From: JBAXTE01 sp964653595
GTDB taxonomy: Bacteria; Bacteroidota; Bacteroidia; Bacteroidales; WCHB1-69
Length of the DNA stretch: 64,000 bases
Direction: 5' to 3'
Assembly: GCA_964653595.1 (NCBI GenBank)
Contig: CAZZHH010000011.1
Span: 11,871 to 75,870, forward strand
Shown: positions 55,901-63,700 of the stretch, one piece after another
Position numbering within the stretch: position 1 is the first letter of the stretch
Layout of the letters: the number at the start of each line of letters is the position of its first letter
The notes under the pieces: model-generated
Database searches by the model: none
Seen by the model: the letters and a program-made list of their open reading frames with translations, nothing else
What the model was told of the DNA's origin: nothing
Program-made: the position numbers and the translations under genes

Positions 55901-57164
55901 CTTTTTTAACGACCAATCTAATCCCAACCATTGGTCGAAAATTGCAAATGTCCCTGATCAGAAAATTTGGGATTTAAGGAACGAGCTTAGAAAAGAGATG
56001 ATTGATTATTTAAAAATCAGAATCAATCAAGATATGACTCGCCGACAAGAGAGTCCAAAACTGCTTTTCGATGCGCTGGAGAACTTACGAAGTGATGTCC
56101 TAACGATTGGATTCGCGCGTCGTTTTGCTACCTATAAAAGAGCACATTTGCTTTTCAGCGACTTGGAAAAATTATCACTTCTAATCAATAACCCAGAGCG
56201 TCCTGTTCAATTTATTTATGCCGGAAAAGCGCACCCTCACGATAAAGCAGGCCAAGATTTAATTAAGCGAATTATCGAAGTAAGTAGAATGAAAGAGTTT
56301 GTAGGAAAGATAATATTTATCGAAAACTACGACATGGAGATTGCTAAACACTTAATATCAGGCTGTGATGTTTGGCTCAATACTCCTACTCGACCATTAG
56401 AAGCTTCGGGTACAAGTGGAGAAAAAGCGATCATGAATGGGGTACTAAACTTTAGCGTACTCGACGGTTGGTGGGCAGAAGGATATGTCCCCGGAGCTGG
56501 ATGGGCACTTAAAGAAGAGGTTACATACATCAACAACGATTTTCAAGATTTATTAGACGCCGAGACGATTTACAATAAAATCGAAGATGAAATCGCCCCT
56601 GCTTTCTACCTGCTTAATCAAGAAAATATTCCCGAAATATGGCTCTCTCATGTTCGAAATACCTTTTCTCAAATATCTCCGAAATTTACCATGAAACGTC
56701 AGTTGGATGACTATTATGACAAATTCTACAACATCCTTTTCGACCGAAGTGAACGACTCACAGAAAACGAAAATAATTTGGCTATCGAGATTACACGTTG
56801 GAAAAAGAAGATGTTAACCTCATGGGAGTCCATTATTGTTAAGAGAATTGCTGTCCCCAATTCGGAGCAATATCCATTGACAATTGGTGAATTTTTTAAC
56901 GCAGAAATTGAACTTGACATGGGGATTTTATCGCCTAACGACATCGGAATAGAAGTTATCTTTGCCAAAAAGCAAAACGATGTAATCGATCATATTTACA
57001 AAAAATTTGACTTAGAATGTACCTCTTTCGAAGATAGTATTGCTAAATTTGTTTGCAATGTGCCAGCAATCAATGCAGGCGTTTACGATTACCTATTTCG
57101 GATGTATGCCAAACATGCCGATCTCGCACATCGCCAAGATATAGATTTGGTAAAATGGATATAA
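52950..57164 (+). CDS. Fused glycogen synthase (GT3-like) and alpha-glucan phosphorylase (GT35)
   Basis: The product has 1404 residues. Residues 1 to about 545 are a eukaryote-like GT3 glycogen synthase (VFEIGWEVCNKVGGMHTVLT; FPSLYEPWGYASQQS). A short linker leads to the DUF3417-containing phosphorylase half (from about 570; NLWWAWNYEAYELF), with GMLAGDYLKQASD and the PLP lysine K1159 in EASGTSGEKAIMNGV. The chain thus holds a glucan-making and a glucan-degrading enzyme, a pairing known from Bacteroidota. It is the last gene of the operon. Whether both halves are active cannot be read from sequence. Confidence 0.92.
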   Translation: MKNRPDYVFEIGWEVCNKVGGMHTVLTSKAKNLSKTFGDNYIMIGPDVMKDEKNNLDFVEDGTLLKNWMSFAKNENLKIRIGRWNIAGRPIVVLVDFSSFIIAKESLLKDFWDNYKLDSLSAPWDFLEPTMFGYAAGKVIESFWKYHINAHDKVVAQFNEWTSGAGVLHLKQAVPQIATIFTSHGTTLGKYLAKHGISPTSISSQEAEKYAISYGITPKFSLEKILPQIADCYTTVSLVSNDESNLFYHKFADFITPNGFERPYEITEQNREVARNILRKVAKAVLKREIPQDAIFIHTGGQNEFKNKGYDIFLESLNKLNQESSCKNEIFAFIITPSNVCGFRQDLDLNYGGIYPEPAINDYLTHWIFDYETNPIIKAFIENNLHNQLEDRVKVIYVPTYLNGDDGVFNLPYTELLAGFDLTLFPSLYEPWGYASQQSIGIGVPTLSTTNSGFGQWVKSHFKEKQEAIRVIERDFNNSDKTIQELAKIVCDYSKLSLKEKEKLQQEAILISKQTSWNNFLDEYYNAYAFALEKANERFDMYKAKTSISETITEQVKFVKAEWRKILININLPDELKPLINLTKNLWWAWNYEAYELFGMVNEYLWIKHQQNPISMIESLSIEDCDKLKNNPQFIAKLNKVYGHFEAYMAKKSEMNGEKIAYFSMEYGLHDSLKIFSGGLGMLAGDYLKQASDSNVNMIGIGLLYRYGYFSQQISNNGDQINNYFPQKFSHLPINAVRDKNGDWVKIGIPFPGRTLYAKIWRVDVGRIPLYLLDTDFADNSESDRKITASLYGGDWENRLKQEILLGIGGILTINILNEQPTLYHYNEGHAAFAVIERLKNIMQQYNYTFLQASEIIKATSLFTTHTPVPAGHDYFSEDMLRAYLANYCTKLNISWDTFMNLGRMHDNNPNERFSMSVLAVKLSQEVNAVSKIHGRVTRELFKDLYKGYFTEELHIGYVTNGVHYPTWTHKKWQQLHKEYFGDNFFNDQSNPNHWSKIANVPDQKIWDLRNELRKEMIDYLKIRINQDMTRRQESPKLLFDALENLRSDVLTIGFARRFATYKRAHLLFSDLEKLSLLINNPERPVQFIYAGKAHPHDKAGQDLIKRIIEVSRMKEFVGKIIFIENYDMEIAKHLISGCDVWLNTPTRPLEASGTSGEKAIMNGVLNFSVLDGWWAEGYVPGAGWALKEEVTYINNDFQDLLDAETIYNKIEDEIAPAFYLLNQENIPEIWLSHVRNTFSQISPKFTMKRQLDDYYDKFYNILFDRSERLTENENNLAIEITRWKKKMLTSWESIIVKRIAVPNSEQYPLTIGEFFNAEIELDMGILSPNDIGIEVIFAKKQNDVIDHIYKKFDLECTSFEDSIAKFVCNVPAINAGVYDYLFRMYAKHADLAHRQDIDLVKWI

Positions 57165-57201
57165 ATCCGTTGAATTGATAAACATTTAAAAGTCAACACA
57201 T

Positions 57202-57242
57202 AAGAATCCGTAGAGTCTATCCTAATGGCTATACGGATTCTT
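57202..57242 (+). terminator. Terminator of the glycogen operon
   Basis: AAGAATCCGTA (57202-57212) pairs exactly with TACGGATTCTT (57232-57242); the T-run is short. Confidence 0.7.
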
Positions 57243-57294
57243 AACAAAAGAATGATCATAAATTGACCTTATAATCTAAATCAAAAATAGTTTT

Positions 57295-57624
57295 ATGAAC
57301 TGGACAAAAGAACTACCCTTCGCAATAACAGTATGCGATAAAGAAGGAAACATCCTAGAAATGAATGATAAATCGAAAAAAACATTCGAAAAATGGGGCG
57401 CCAACCTCATCGGTGCGAGCTTGATGAATTGCCATCCTGAGCCGGCAAAATCGAAGCTCTTGGACATGCTAGCGAATCCAAAAATCAATGCATATACCAT
57501 TGAGAAAAATGGCATCAAAAAACTAATCTATCAATCTCCGTGGTACGAAAATGAAGAATTTATGGGTTTTGTTGAATTATCCCTCGAAATTCCGTTTGAA
57601 ATGGCTAACTTTGTTAGATCATAA
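57295..57624 (+). CDS. Small PAS-domain protein
   Basis: The product has 109 residues, a single PAS fold: PFAITVCDKEGNILEMNDKS then LIGASLMNCHPEPAKSKLLD and GIKKLIYQSPWYENEEFMGF. It has no output domain. Such proteins sense a small ligand or redox state and act through partner proteins. It lies 35 bases before the nucleoside kinase gene; the relation is unknown. Confidence 0.75.
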   Translation: MNWTKELPFAITVCDKEGNILEMNDKSKKTFEKWGANLIGASLMNCHPEPAKSKLLDMLANPKINAYTIEKNGIKKLIYQSPWYENEEFMGFVELSLEIPFEMANFVRS

Positions 57625-57659
57625 AATATCATTTATCAATTACCAACAAAGGATAAAAT

Positions 57660-59321
57660 ATGCTTGAAATTATTTGCACTAATCTACCCACGCCTAACCG
57701 AAAAAAAATTCCTTTAGGATCGAGCTTGTCCGAAATTGCAAAAGAATTTAACGTCCATTTTGAATCTCCAATCATTGGAGCTTTAGTCAACAACAAAGTG
57801 AAAGAACTTAAATATCAAGTGTATAAACCTAAGCAAATTGAGTTTTTCACTTTTTCGCACAATGCAGGATATCAAATGTATTTGCGTTCGTTGAGTTTTA
57901 TCATGTTTCATGCTGTTAAAAAACTATATCCAGATGCATATCTAAATATCCAACACTCCATTTCGGGAGGTAAATATTGCGAAATTGAAAACTTACCTGA
58001 AGTCTTAACCCAAGAAGTGGTTGCAAAAATTTACTCCAAAATGCTCGAAATTGTCGAAGCAAATATTCCATTTAACAGGGAACAAATGCTTACTACAGAA
58101 GCTTTAGAGCTCTTTAGAAATCATAATTTAATGGATAAATGCATTTTGTTTGAATCTAGAAATTTACTGTATACATCGGTATACCGACTCGAAGAGAATA
58201 TCAACTATTACTACGGATATCTAGTTCCTTCTACTGGTTATATTAATGTTTTTAATTTAGAAATTTATCACCAGGGGCTGCTTCTACAACCTCCATCGCG
58301 CCATAATTTCTCTCAAACTGCTCGCATCAATGCTCAAAGTAAACTCTTTACTGTTTTTCAAGAACATAAAAAATGGATTTCGATTTTAGGAGTTCCGCAT
58401 GTAGGTGCTTTAAACAATGCCATTAGCAGAAAAGAAACCACAAACTTAATCCAAGTTTCTGAGGCTTTGCATGAGAAAAAGGTAGCAACCATTGCAGACG
58501 ATATTCATCATAAAGAGAATGTAAAAATGGTTTTAATCAGCGGGCCCTCTTCATCGGGGAAGACTACTTTTTGCAAACGACTTTCCGTTCAACTAGAGGT
58601 GCTGGGGTACAAACCTGTTCAAATATCCATCGACAATTATTTTGTAAATAGAGAAGAGACGCCAAAAGATGAACAAGGTGAATATGATTTTGAATGCTTA
58701 CAAGCAATCGACGTAAAACTATTCAACCATCACCTGCAAGAATTGCTCAATGGGAATAGTGTGGAAATACCAACTTTTGACTTTACCCTTGGCAAAAAAC
58801 TATATACAGGGAATGTGTTAAAGATGGAGAAAAATTCTATATTAATTCTAGAAGGAATTCATGGATTAAATCCTCAATTAACACCTTTGATCAACAACGA
58901 ATTTAAATATAAAATATTCGTTTCCGCTCTAACACAAATTGCCATCGACACCCAGAACCCAATTCCTACTACCGACAACCGTTTGATAAGAAGAATGGTA
59001 AGAGATTATAGATACAGAGGATATAGTGCTTTAGAAACTATGAAACGATGGGCAAGTGTTAGAAAAGGAGAAGAAAAGTGGATTTTCCCGTTTCAAGAAC
59101 AAGCCGATGTAATGTTTAACTCTGCTCTGTTATGTGAATTAAGTATCTTAAAACAATATGCGGAACCCTTATTAAGAGACGTTCCTGAAACAGATGCTCA
59201 ATATGCGGAAGCGGTAAGATTGCTGAAATTTCTATCTTACTTCAAAACTGTCTCCGAGAACGACATACCACCTACCTCCATTTTAAGAGAGTTCTTTGGT
59301 GGAAGTAGCTTTGTGTATTAA
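57660..59321 (+). CDS. Nucleoside kinase (uridine kinase type) with TGS/ThrRS-like N-terminus
   Basis: The product has 553 residues. The N-terminal half (about 1-280) has a TGS-like start and a threonyl-tRNA-synthetase second-domain-like part (QHSISGGKYCEIENLPEV). The C-terminal half is a P-loop kinase with GPSSSGKTT at 295-303, ISIDNYFVNREETPKDEQGE, and LILEGIHGLNPQLTP. It phosphorylates uridine or cytidine, or a related nucleoside. Length and domain order match the usual bacterial form. Confidence 0.9.
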   Translation: MLEIICTNLPTPNRKKIPLGSSLSEIAKEFNVHFESPIIGALVNNKVKELKYQVYKPKQIEFFTFSHNAGYQMYLRSLSFIMFHAVKKLYPDAYLNIQHSISGGKYCEIENLPEVLTQEVVAKIYSKMLEIVEANIPFNREQMLTTEALELFRNHNLMDKCILFESRNLLYTSVYRLEENINYYYGYLVPSTGYINVFNLEIYHQGLLLQPPSRHNFSQTARINAQSKLFTVFQEHKKWISILGVPHVGALNNAISRKETTNLIQVSEALHEKKVATIADDIHHKENVKMVLISGPSSSGKTTFCKRLSVQLEVLGYKPVQISIDNYFVNREETPKDEQGEYDFECLQAIDVKLFNHHLQELLNGNSVEIPTFDFTLGKKLYTGNVLKMEKNSILILEGIHGLNPQLTPLINNEFKYKIFVSALTQIAIDTQNPIPTTDNRLIRRMVRDYRYRGYSALETMKRWASVRKGEEKWIFPFQEQADVMFNSALLCELSILKQYAEPLLRDVPETDAQYAEAVRLLKFLSYFKTVSENDIPPTSILREFFGGSSFVY

Positions 59322-59331
59322 ACCATTTGCT

Positions 59332-59661
59332 TTAATCTTCTAGTACTTCAAACGAATCGCCAACACGTTCAAGCTCAGTTCCTACTTTTAATTTTAAAAA
59401 AGGAATAATAGCTTGGTCGTGGTGTGCGATGATGTTCACATCGAAGATTTTTCCGTTTGCAGGATCTTCCGCATACTCTTCATCTTCGGTGCCGGCCAAG
59501 AATCTCCAGCCACTATCTTCTAAATCCACTTTCTCTTCGCGGTACATATAACCCACCTTTTCACCATCCACAGTGATCTTATTGGAAGCGACACAAAAGC
59601 CCATCGGCTTAATATGTTGAGGGATATCATCTACTTGAATGGCAATTCTGTCTTCGTGCAT
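59332..59661 (-). CDS. DUF2185-type protein
   Basis: From the ATG at 59661 the product has 109 residues; an upstream ATG at 59727 would add 22 hydrophobic residues not typical of the family. It matches DUF2185: MGFCVASNKITVDGEKVGYM then DSGWRFLAGTEDEEYAEDPA, and ends GTELERVGDSFEVL. Members often neighbour polymorphic toxins (immunity) but many stand alone. Its ligand is unknown. It converges with the nucleoside kinase. Confidence 0.8.
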   Translation of the reverse strand: MHEDRIAIQVDDIPQHIKPMGFCVASNKITVDGEKVGYMYREEKVDLEDSGWRFLAGTEDEEYAEDPANGKIFDVNIIAHHDQAIIPFLKLKVGTELERVGDSFEVLED

Positions 59662-59750
59662 AATCTCTAATTTTTGGTTAAAGATACAAAAAAACATAGA
59701 TTTTTTTACGAAAAACATCCGAATCATCGAATCAAAGAGATTAAAAACAG

Positions 59751-59780
59751 AAAAAACCCGTCAGAAAAAATCCCGACGGG
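59751..59780 (-). terminator. Terminator of the BFD-cupin pair
   Basis: CCCGTC (59757-59762) and GACGGG (59775-59780) form the stem; on the minus strand a T6 run (59751-59756) follows. Confidence 0.8.
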
Positions 59781-59806
59781 CTCGTAAACAAACTTAAAAA
59801 ACAACG

Positions 59807-60145
59807 TTATTGAGTCACTTCTTTGATCATGGTGAGCAACATTTTAAAGTCTTCGGTGGCCTTTACAGCGTGAGGGATGTTGGCCGGCATGATGATGGTG
59901 TCGCCTTCTGTCAACGCAAATGGCTGCCCGTTGATAAGCACCTCGGCTTTTCCATCCAACACCTGAATCATCGCATCGAATGCAGCCGTATGTTCGCTCA
60001 ACGCTTCGCCTTTGGAGAAGGCAAAAAGGCTGACATTACCGCTGTTGTTCTTGGTGATGGTTTTGCTCACAATAGAGCCTTGCTGATAGCTCACCTCATC
60101 TTTGAAGCGAACCACTTTTGCTTTTGGGAATTCGTTTGTGTTCAT
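59807..60145 (-). CDS. Cupin-domain protein of the Hcp island
   Basis: The product has 112 residues, a single cupin barrel with metal-type residues: ALSEHTAAFDAMIQVLDGKA and GDTIIMPANIPHAVKA. It begins 6 bases after the [2Fe-2S] BFD gene, in the same operon. Such cupins often accompany Hcp in Bacteroidota and may bind metal or redox-active small molecules. Confidence 0.82.
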   Translation of the reverse strand: MNTNEFPKAKVVRFKDEVSYQQGSIVSKTITKNNSGNVSLFAFSKGEALSEHTAAFDAMIQVLDGKAEVLINGQPFALTEGDTIIMPANIPHAVKATEDFKMLLTMIKEVTQ

Positions 60146-60151
60146 GATTGT

Positions 60152-60343
60152 TTATTTTAACTTTCCACTCTTTTTTAGTTCGTCCAACAGATCAGAGATG
60201 TCATCCACACAACTTCCGCAGACAGTTCCGGCTTCGGTTTTTTCCTGAACTAACTTCAGTGTGTTAAGATTCTGTTCGAGAATATTTTTTTCTAAATCCG
60301 CATAGGTAATATCCATGCAGTTGCAAATCACTTTATCTTCCAT
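60152..60343 (-). CDS. BFD-type [2Fe-2S] protein
   Basis: The product has 63 residues. The four cysteines C7, C9 (VICNCMDITY), C42 and C45 (GTVCGSC) match the bacterioferritin-associated ferredoxin pattern. It should pass electrons. It is the first gene of a pair with the 59807 cupin. A hairpin-forming inverted repeat precedes it. Confidence 0.85.
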   Translation of the reverse strand: MEDKVICNCMDITYADLEKNILEQNLNTLKLVQEKTEAGTVCGSCVDDISDLLDELKKSGKLK

Positions 60344-60366
60344 AATTTATGTCAATTAAAAACTCA

Positions 60367-60452
60367 GTGTTTGAGAAGAAAACGTCAATCTGATAGCGAT
60401 CGGATTCGAGGCTTTTGCAGTAACGATAAAGTTGGCGTTTTCTTACAAACAC
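60367..60452. repeat. Long imperfect inverted repeat between cupin and BFD genes
   Basis: Bases 60367-60388 (GTGTTTGAGAAGAAAACG then TCAA) are the near inverse complement of 60432-60452 (TTGGCGTTTTCTTACAAACAC), with a spacer of 43 bases. It could be the terminator of the cupin gene ending at 60456 or a REP-like element. Confidence 0.6.
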
Positions 60453-60455
60453 TAA

Positions 60456-60794
60456 TTACAATACTTTCTTTTCTTGCATCGGATTGGGAGTCTTCACCAC
60501 CAAAACTCTAGCTAAGGTTTCACTTTGATTGCTGATATAATGAACAATCTCTTTTGGACTTTCTATCAACGTATCCTTTTCCGCCACAAAAAGTTCCTCT
60601 CCGATATAGATGGTCGGATTTCCCTCAAGCACATAAAAGAATACATCCACAGGCGTTTTGTGAGGTTTTAGAGACTCTCCGGGTTGAAGTGTGATATGCA
60701 TCACTTGCGCTTCGGGCTGACTGTATAGGGCTTTCACCTCCACCCCGTGCGGGTTTTGTTTTGACTCAGCATCCCGTATTGAAATTGTTTTCAT
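60456..60794 (-). CDS. Cupin-domain protein next to hcp
   Basis: From the ATG at 60794 (MKTISIRDAE) the product has 112 residues; the frame extends 20 codons upstream into Asn/Lys-rich sequence and that part is rejected. The cupin motifs are LQPGESLKPHKTPVDVFFYV and the second half TLIESPKEIVHYISN. It lies 154 bases after hcp behind its terminator. Confidence 0.8.
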   Translation of the reverse strand: MKTISIRDAESKQNPHGVEVKALYSQPEAQVMHITLQPGESLKPHKTPVDVFFYVLEGNPTIYIGEELFVAEKDTLIESPKEIVHYISNQSETLARVLVVKTPNPMQEKKVL

Positions 60795-60874
60795 TTTGTT
60801 TTTATTTTTATTATTGCTGATTATTTTGCTGACCCCTAGCCCCTGAAGAGGCAAAAAATCAGCCTGTTGATATA

Positions 60875-60927
60875 AAACTTCATAAACCGGTCATCCTGAG
60901 TTAATCGAAGGACGGTTTATGAAGTTT
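60875..60927 (-). terminator. Terminator of hcp, containing a REP-like core
   Basis: AAACTTCATAAACCG (60875-60889) and CGGTTTATGAAGTTT (60913-60927) are exact inverse complements. The loop contains TCATCCTGAG...CGAAGGA, a sequence common in bacterial REP-like hairpins. Confidence 0.75.
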
Positions 60928-60948
60928 AATAAATTCAAAGAACTTAGA

Positions 60949-62604
60949 CTATCCAACCATTAGTTTGATATCTTCATCCACTTCCGTAATAGAAGCGATT
61001 CCAAAATTGTCGACCAAAACTTTAGCTACGTTTGGAGAAAGGAAGGCTGGCAATGTTGGTCCTAAATGGATGTTTTTAACTCCCAATGAAAGAAGGGCCA
61101 ACAATACGATGACGGCTTTTTGTTCGTACCATGCAATGTTGTATGCAATTGGCAATTCGTTGATATCCGCTAAGCCAAACACTTCTTTTAACTTTAGTGC
61201 AATTACAGCCAATGAGTATGAGTCGTTGCATTGACCAGCATCCAACACACGTGGAATTCCACCGATGTCACCCAAAGGAAGTTTGTTGTAACGGTATTTA
61301 GCACAACCAGCGGTTAAAATTACGGTATCGTGTGGCAATTTTTCTGCAAAGCGAGTATAATAATCACGATCGCGCATACGACCGTCGCAACCTGCCATAA
61401 CGATAAACTTACGGATAGCGCCTGATTTAACAGCATCTACTACTTTATCTGCAAGTGCAATTACTTGATTGTGAGCAAATCCACCTATAATTTCACCTGT
61501 TTCAATTTCTACTGGAGAAGCACATCGTTTAGCATGTTCTATTATTTGTGAGAAATCTTTTGGAGAACCGTTTACTCTATCTGCAATATGAGGAAATCCA
61601 TTAAAACCGGCTGCCCCTGTTGTATAAATACGATCGTTGTAGGTAGCAGAGGAACGTGGAGGCACTAGACAGTTTGTGGTAAACAATACTGGACCGTTGA
61701 AGGTTTCAAAATCTTCCACTTGATGCCACCATGAACTACCGTAGTTTCCAACCAAGTTTGGATATTTCTTCAATTCAGGATAGTAGTGAGTTGGCAACAT
61801 TTCACTGTGTGTATAAACATCCACGCCAGTTCCTTGAGTTTGTTTCAACAGCTCTTCCATGTCTTTTAAATCGTGACCTGTTACCAAAATCGCTGGATTT
61901 TTACGAACCCCTAAATTTACTTTTGTCATTTCTGGATTACCATAAGCACCAGTATTTGCTTTGTCTAAAAGGGCCATCACCGATACACCATTGGCACCAC
62001 ACTCAAGTACTAATGCTACTAGCTGATCTGCAGTTAACGAGTCGTTGGTAGTTGCAGCCAAACCGCGATGCATAAATTCAAATACTGCAGGATTAGTTTC
62101 GCCTAGATTATAAGCATGTTCTGCATAAGCGGCCATCCCTTTCAACCCGTAAATTAATAGCTCACGAAGCGAACGAACATCTTCATTTTCTGTTGCAAGC
62201 ACACCCACTTTAGCAGCTTTGGCTTCAAACTCAGACACATCTGCTTTCCAGAATGCACCTTCGTATTTCACGTCATCCACGTTGATGCCAGCAGCAACCA
62301 CTTGGTTTTTAATTGCTTCACGCACTTCGAATGCCTCTTTAATTTTGGATTCAAAACGTGCTTTATCAAAATTAGCATTGGTGATGGTCATAAAAAGACC
62401 GTCAAATACAAATTTATCGACTACTTTCGTATTTAACCCTGCTTTAGTTGCTCGTTCGCTGTAAATAGAGATTCCTCTGAGTACGAACATCAATAAATCT
62501 TGAAGATTGGCAACTTCTGAAGTCTTTCCGCAAACTCCTTTTAATGTACAGCCACTACCTTTAGCGGTTTCTTGGCACTGAAAACAAAACATTTGATTTT
62601 CCAT
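60949..62604 (-). CDS. hcp: Hybrid-cluster protein (hydroxylamine reductase)
   Basis: The product has 551 residues. The N-terminal cluster ligands C7, C10, C19 and C25 (CFQCQETAKGSGCTLKGVC) fit CX2CX8CX5C, the short [4Fe-4S] type. The hybrid-cluster ligands are spread in the C-terminal half (TTNCLVPPRSS; TAGCAKYRYNKL; DAGQCNDSYSLA). Hcp reduces NO or hydroxylamine and can S-nitrosylate proteins, and is usually under an NO-sensing regulator. Downstream is its terminator, then a cupin. Upstream is an inverted repeat and then the ferredoxin gene. Confidence 0.95.
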   Translation of the reverse strand: MENQMFCFQCQETAKGSGCTLKGVCGKTSEVANLQDLLMFVLRGISIYSERATKAGLNTKVVDKFVFDGLFMTITNANFDKARFESKIKEAFEVREAIKNQVVAAGINVDDVKYEGAFWKADVSEFEAKAAKVGVLATENEDVRSLRELLIYGLKGMAAYAEHAYNLGETNPAVFEFMHRGLAATTNDSLTADQLVALVLECGANGVSVMALLDKANTGAYGNPEMTKVNLGVRKNPAILVTGHDLKDMEELLKQTQGTGVDVYTHSEMLPTHYYPELKKYPNLVGNYGSSWWHQVEDFETFNGPVLFTTNCLVPPRSSATYNDRIYTTGAAGFNGFPHIADRVNGSPKDFSQIIEHAKRCASPVEIETGEIIGGFAHNQVIALADKVVDAVKSGAIRKFIVMAGCDGRMRDRDYYTRFAEKLPHDTVILTAGCAKYRYNKLPLGDIGGIPRVLDAGQCNDSYSLAVIALKLKEVFGLADINELPIAYNIAWYEQKAVIVLLALLSLGVKNIHLGPTLPAFLSPNVAKVLVDNFGIASITEVDEDIKLMVG

Positions 62605-62747
62605 AATAATAATTGGTTTTTAATTGTTATATTTTTGGGGATTATTTTCGATTCCGATGATCGAATTAAATCCATAATTTATTTTTTTTGAGAAAACGAA
62701 ATAACTCTAAATTTGAACAAGATTTACTCAACATTGTTCAATAGCCA

Positions 62748-63605
62748 TTACACCCACTCCTCTTTTATAATCTCCCCTTGAATTCCTACTACGATGAGTT
62801 TTACTGGAATTTTCCGTCCCGCTAAGATAAGTGCTTTTTTTGCAAGTTGAAGTAGACCACCGCAACATGGAACTTCCATAATAGCAACAGTTAAAGTATT
62901 GATTTTGGAATCGTTGATCATAACAACCAATTTGTCTACATACGATTCCTGATTTGAATCGAGTTTAGGGCAGGCAATGGCCAATGCTTTTCCTTTCAAC
63001 AGTTTGCTATGGAAACTACCTAGTGCAAATGCAGTACAGTCGGCAGCCAAAAGCAAATCAGCACCAGCAAGATATCCTGCATGCGGATTTTGCAAATGAA
63101 ACTGAACCGGCCATTGTGTTAATTCGGATGGCTGTTCCGATGGGGAAGTTACAGGTTGAGAAGCGGTTTTGTTAAATTGCATCTCTCTTGAGCCAGGGCA
63201 TCCACCACCATGATGAGGATGTTGATTGGTTTGAATCGGTTCCATAATAGATGAAAAATTTATATTTACATTTTTTTCTTTTAAATATTCTACTCCCTGT
63301 TTAAAAAACACCATTTCGTTGTGATCTTTTAAGTGTTTGAGGTGTGCTAAGATGGTTTTTTCTCCCTTATCAATCATCCGTTCCATTACTTGAATTTCAT
63401 CATAAGGTTCCGCTTCACGCTCCTCTAATTCGATAGCACCAACCGGACAGTCGCCTATACAAGCTCCTAATCCATCGCAAAAAAGATCGCTAATTAATCG
63501 AGCTTTGTCATCAATTATTTGTAAAGCACCCTCGTGACATCCCGAAACACAAAGACCACATCCGTTACATTTTTCTTCGTCTATTTTTATAATTGTACGT
63601 TTCAT
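62748..63605 (-). CDS. Ferredoxin-like protein with an incomplete second 4Fe-4S motif
   Basis: From the ATG at 63605 (MKRTIIKIDE) the product has 285 residues; a frame extension of 21 codons upstream overlaps the likely -7 box and is rejected. The N-terminus has the complete cluster motif C13, C16, C19, C23 (EKCNGCGLCVSGCHEGA). A second, CDGLGACIGDCPVGA, has Leu46 at its second-Cys position, as is normal for this hcp-associated type. The C-terminal part has CPGS, LLLAADCTAFA, ACPKLD and PCCGGLL cysteines. It probably delivers electrons to Hcp. It is 143 bases upstream of hcp on the same strand. Confidence 0.88.
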   Translation of the reverse strand: MKRTIIKIDEEKCNGCGLCVSGCHEGALQIIDDKARLISDLFCDGLGACIGDCPVGAIELEEREAEPYDEIQVMERMIDKGEKTILAHLKHLKDHNEMVFFKQGVEYLKEKNVNINFSSIMEPIQTNQHPHHGGGCPGSREMQFNKTASQPVTSPSEQPSELTQWPVQFHLQNPHAGYLAGADLLLAADCTAFALGSFHSKLLKGKALAIACPKLDSNQESYVDKLVVMINDSKINTLTVAIMEVPCCGGLLQLAKKALILAGRKIPVKLIVVGIQGEIIKEEWV

Positions 63606-63631
63606 TGTTTTGTTATTTGTTGATTTCGATG

Positions 63632-63639
63632 CAAAGATA
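63632..63639 (-). promoter_or_regulatory. -7 promoter box of the ferredoxin gene
   Basis: The minus strand reads TATCTTTG. Transcription should start near 63626, leaving about 20 bases before the ATG at 63605. The -33 element is missing, and its place is taken by the palindrome at 63661-63676. Confidence 0.6.
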
Positions 63640-63660
63640 TATCGTCTGATTTTTTTAAAA

Positions 63661-63676
63661 TGTAACATAAGTTACA
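63661..63676 (-). promoter_or_regulatory. Crp/Fnr-type operator of the ferredoxin gene
   Basis: TGTAAC-ATAA-GTTACA is a perfect 6-base inverted repeat with a 4-base centre. Its midpoint is about 42 bases before the inferred start of transcription, where a class II Crp/Fnr activator sits. The sequence is close to sites used by HcpR/NO-sensing Crp-Fnr proteins, but the exact protein is unproven. Confidence 0.6.
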
Positions 63677-63700
63677 AAAAAGGGAATATAAGGAGAAAAT

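Noticed and set aside
59332..59661. DUF2185 protein as a toxin immunity gene.
   Set aside because: No polymorphic toxin, Rhs or LXG gene is nearby, so an immunity role is not supported.
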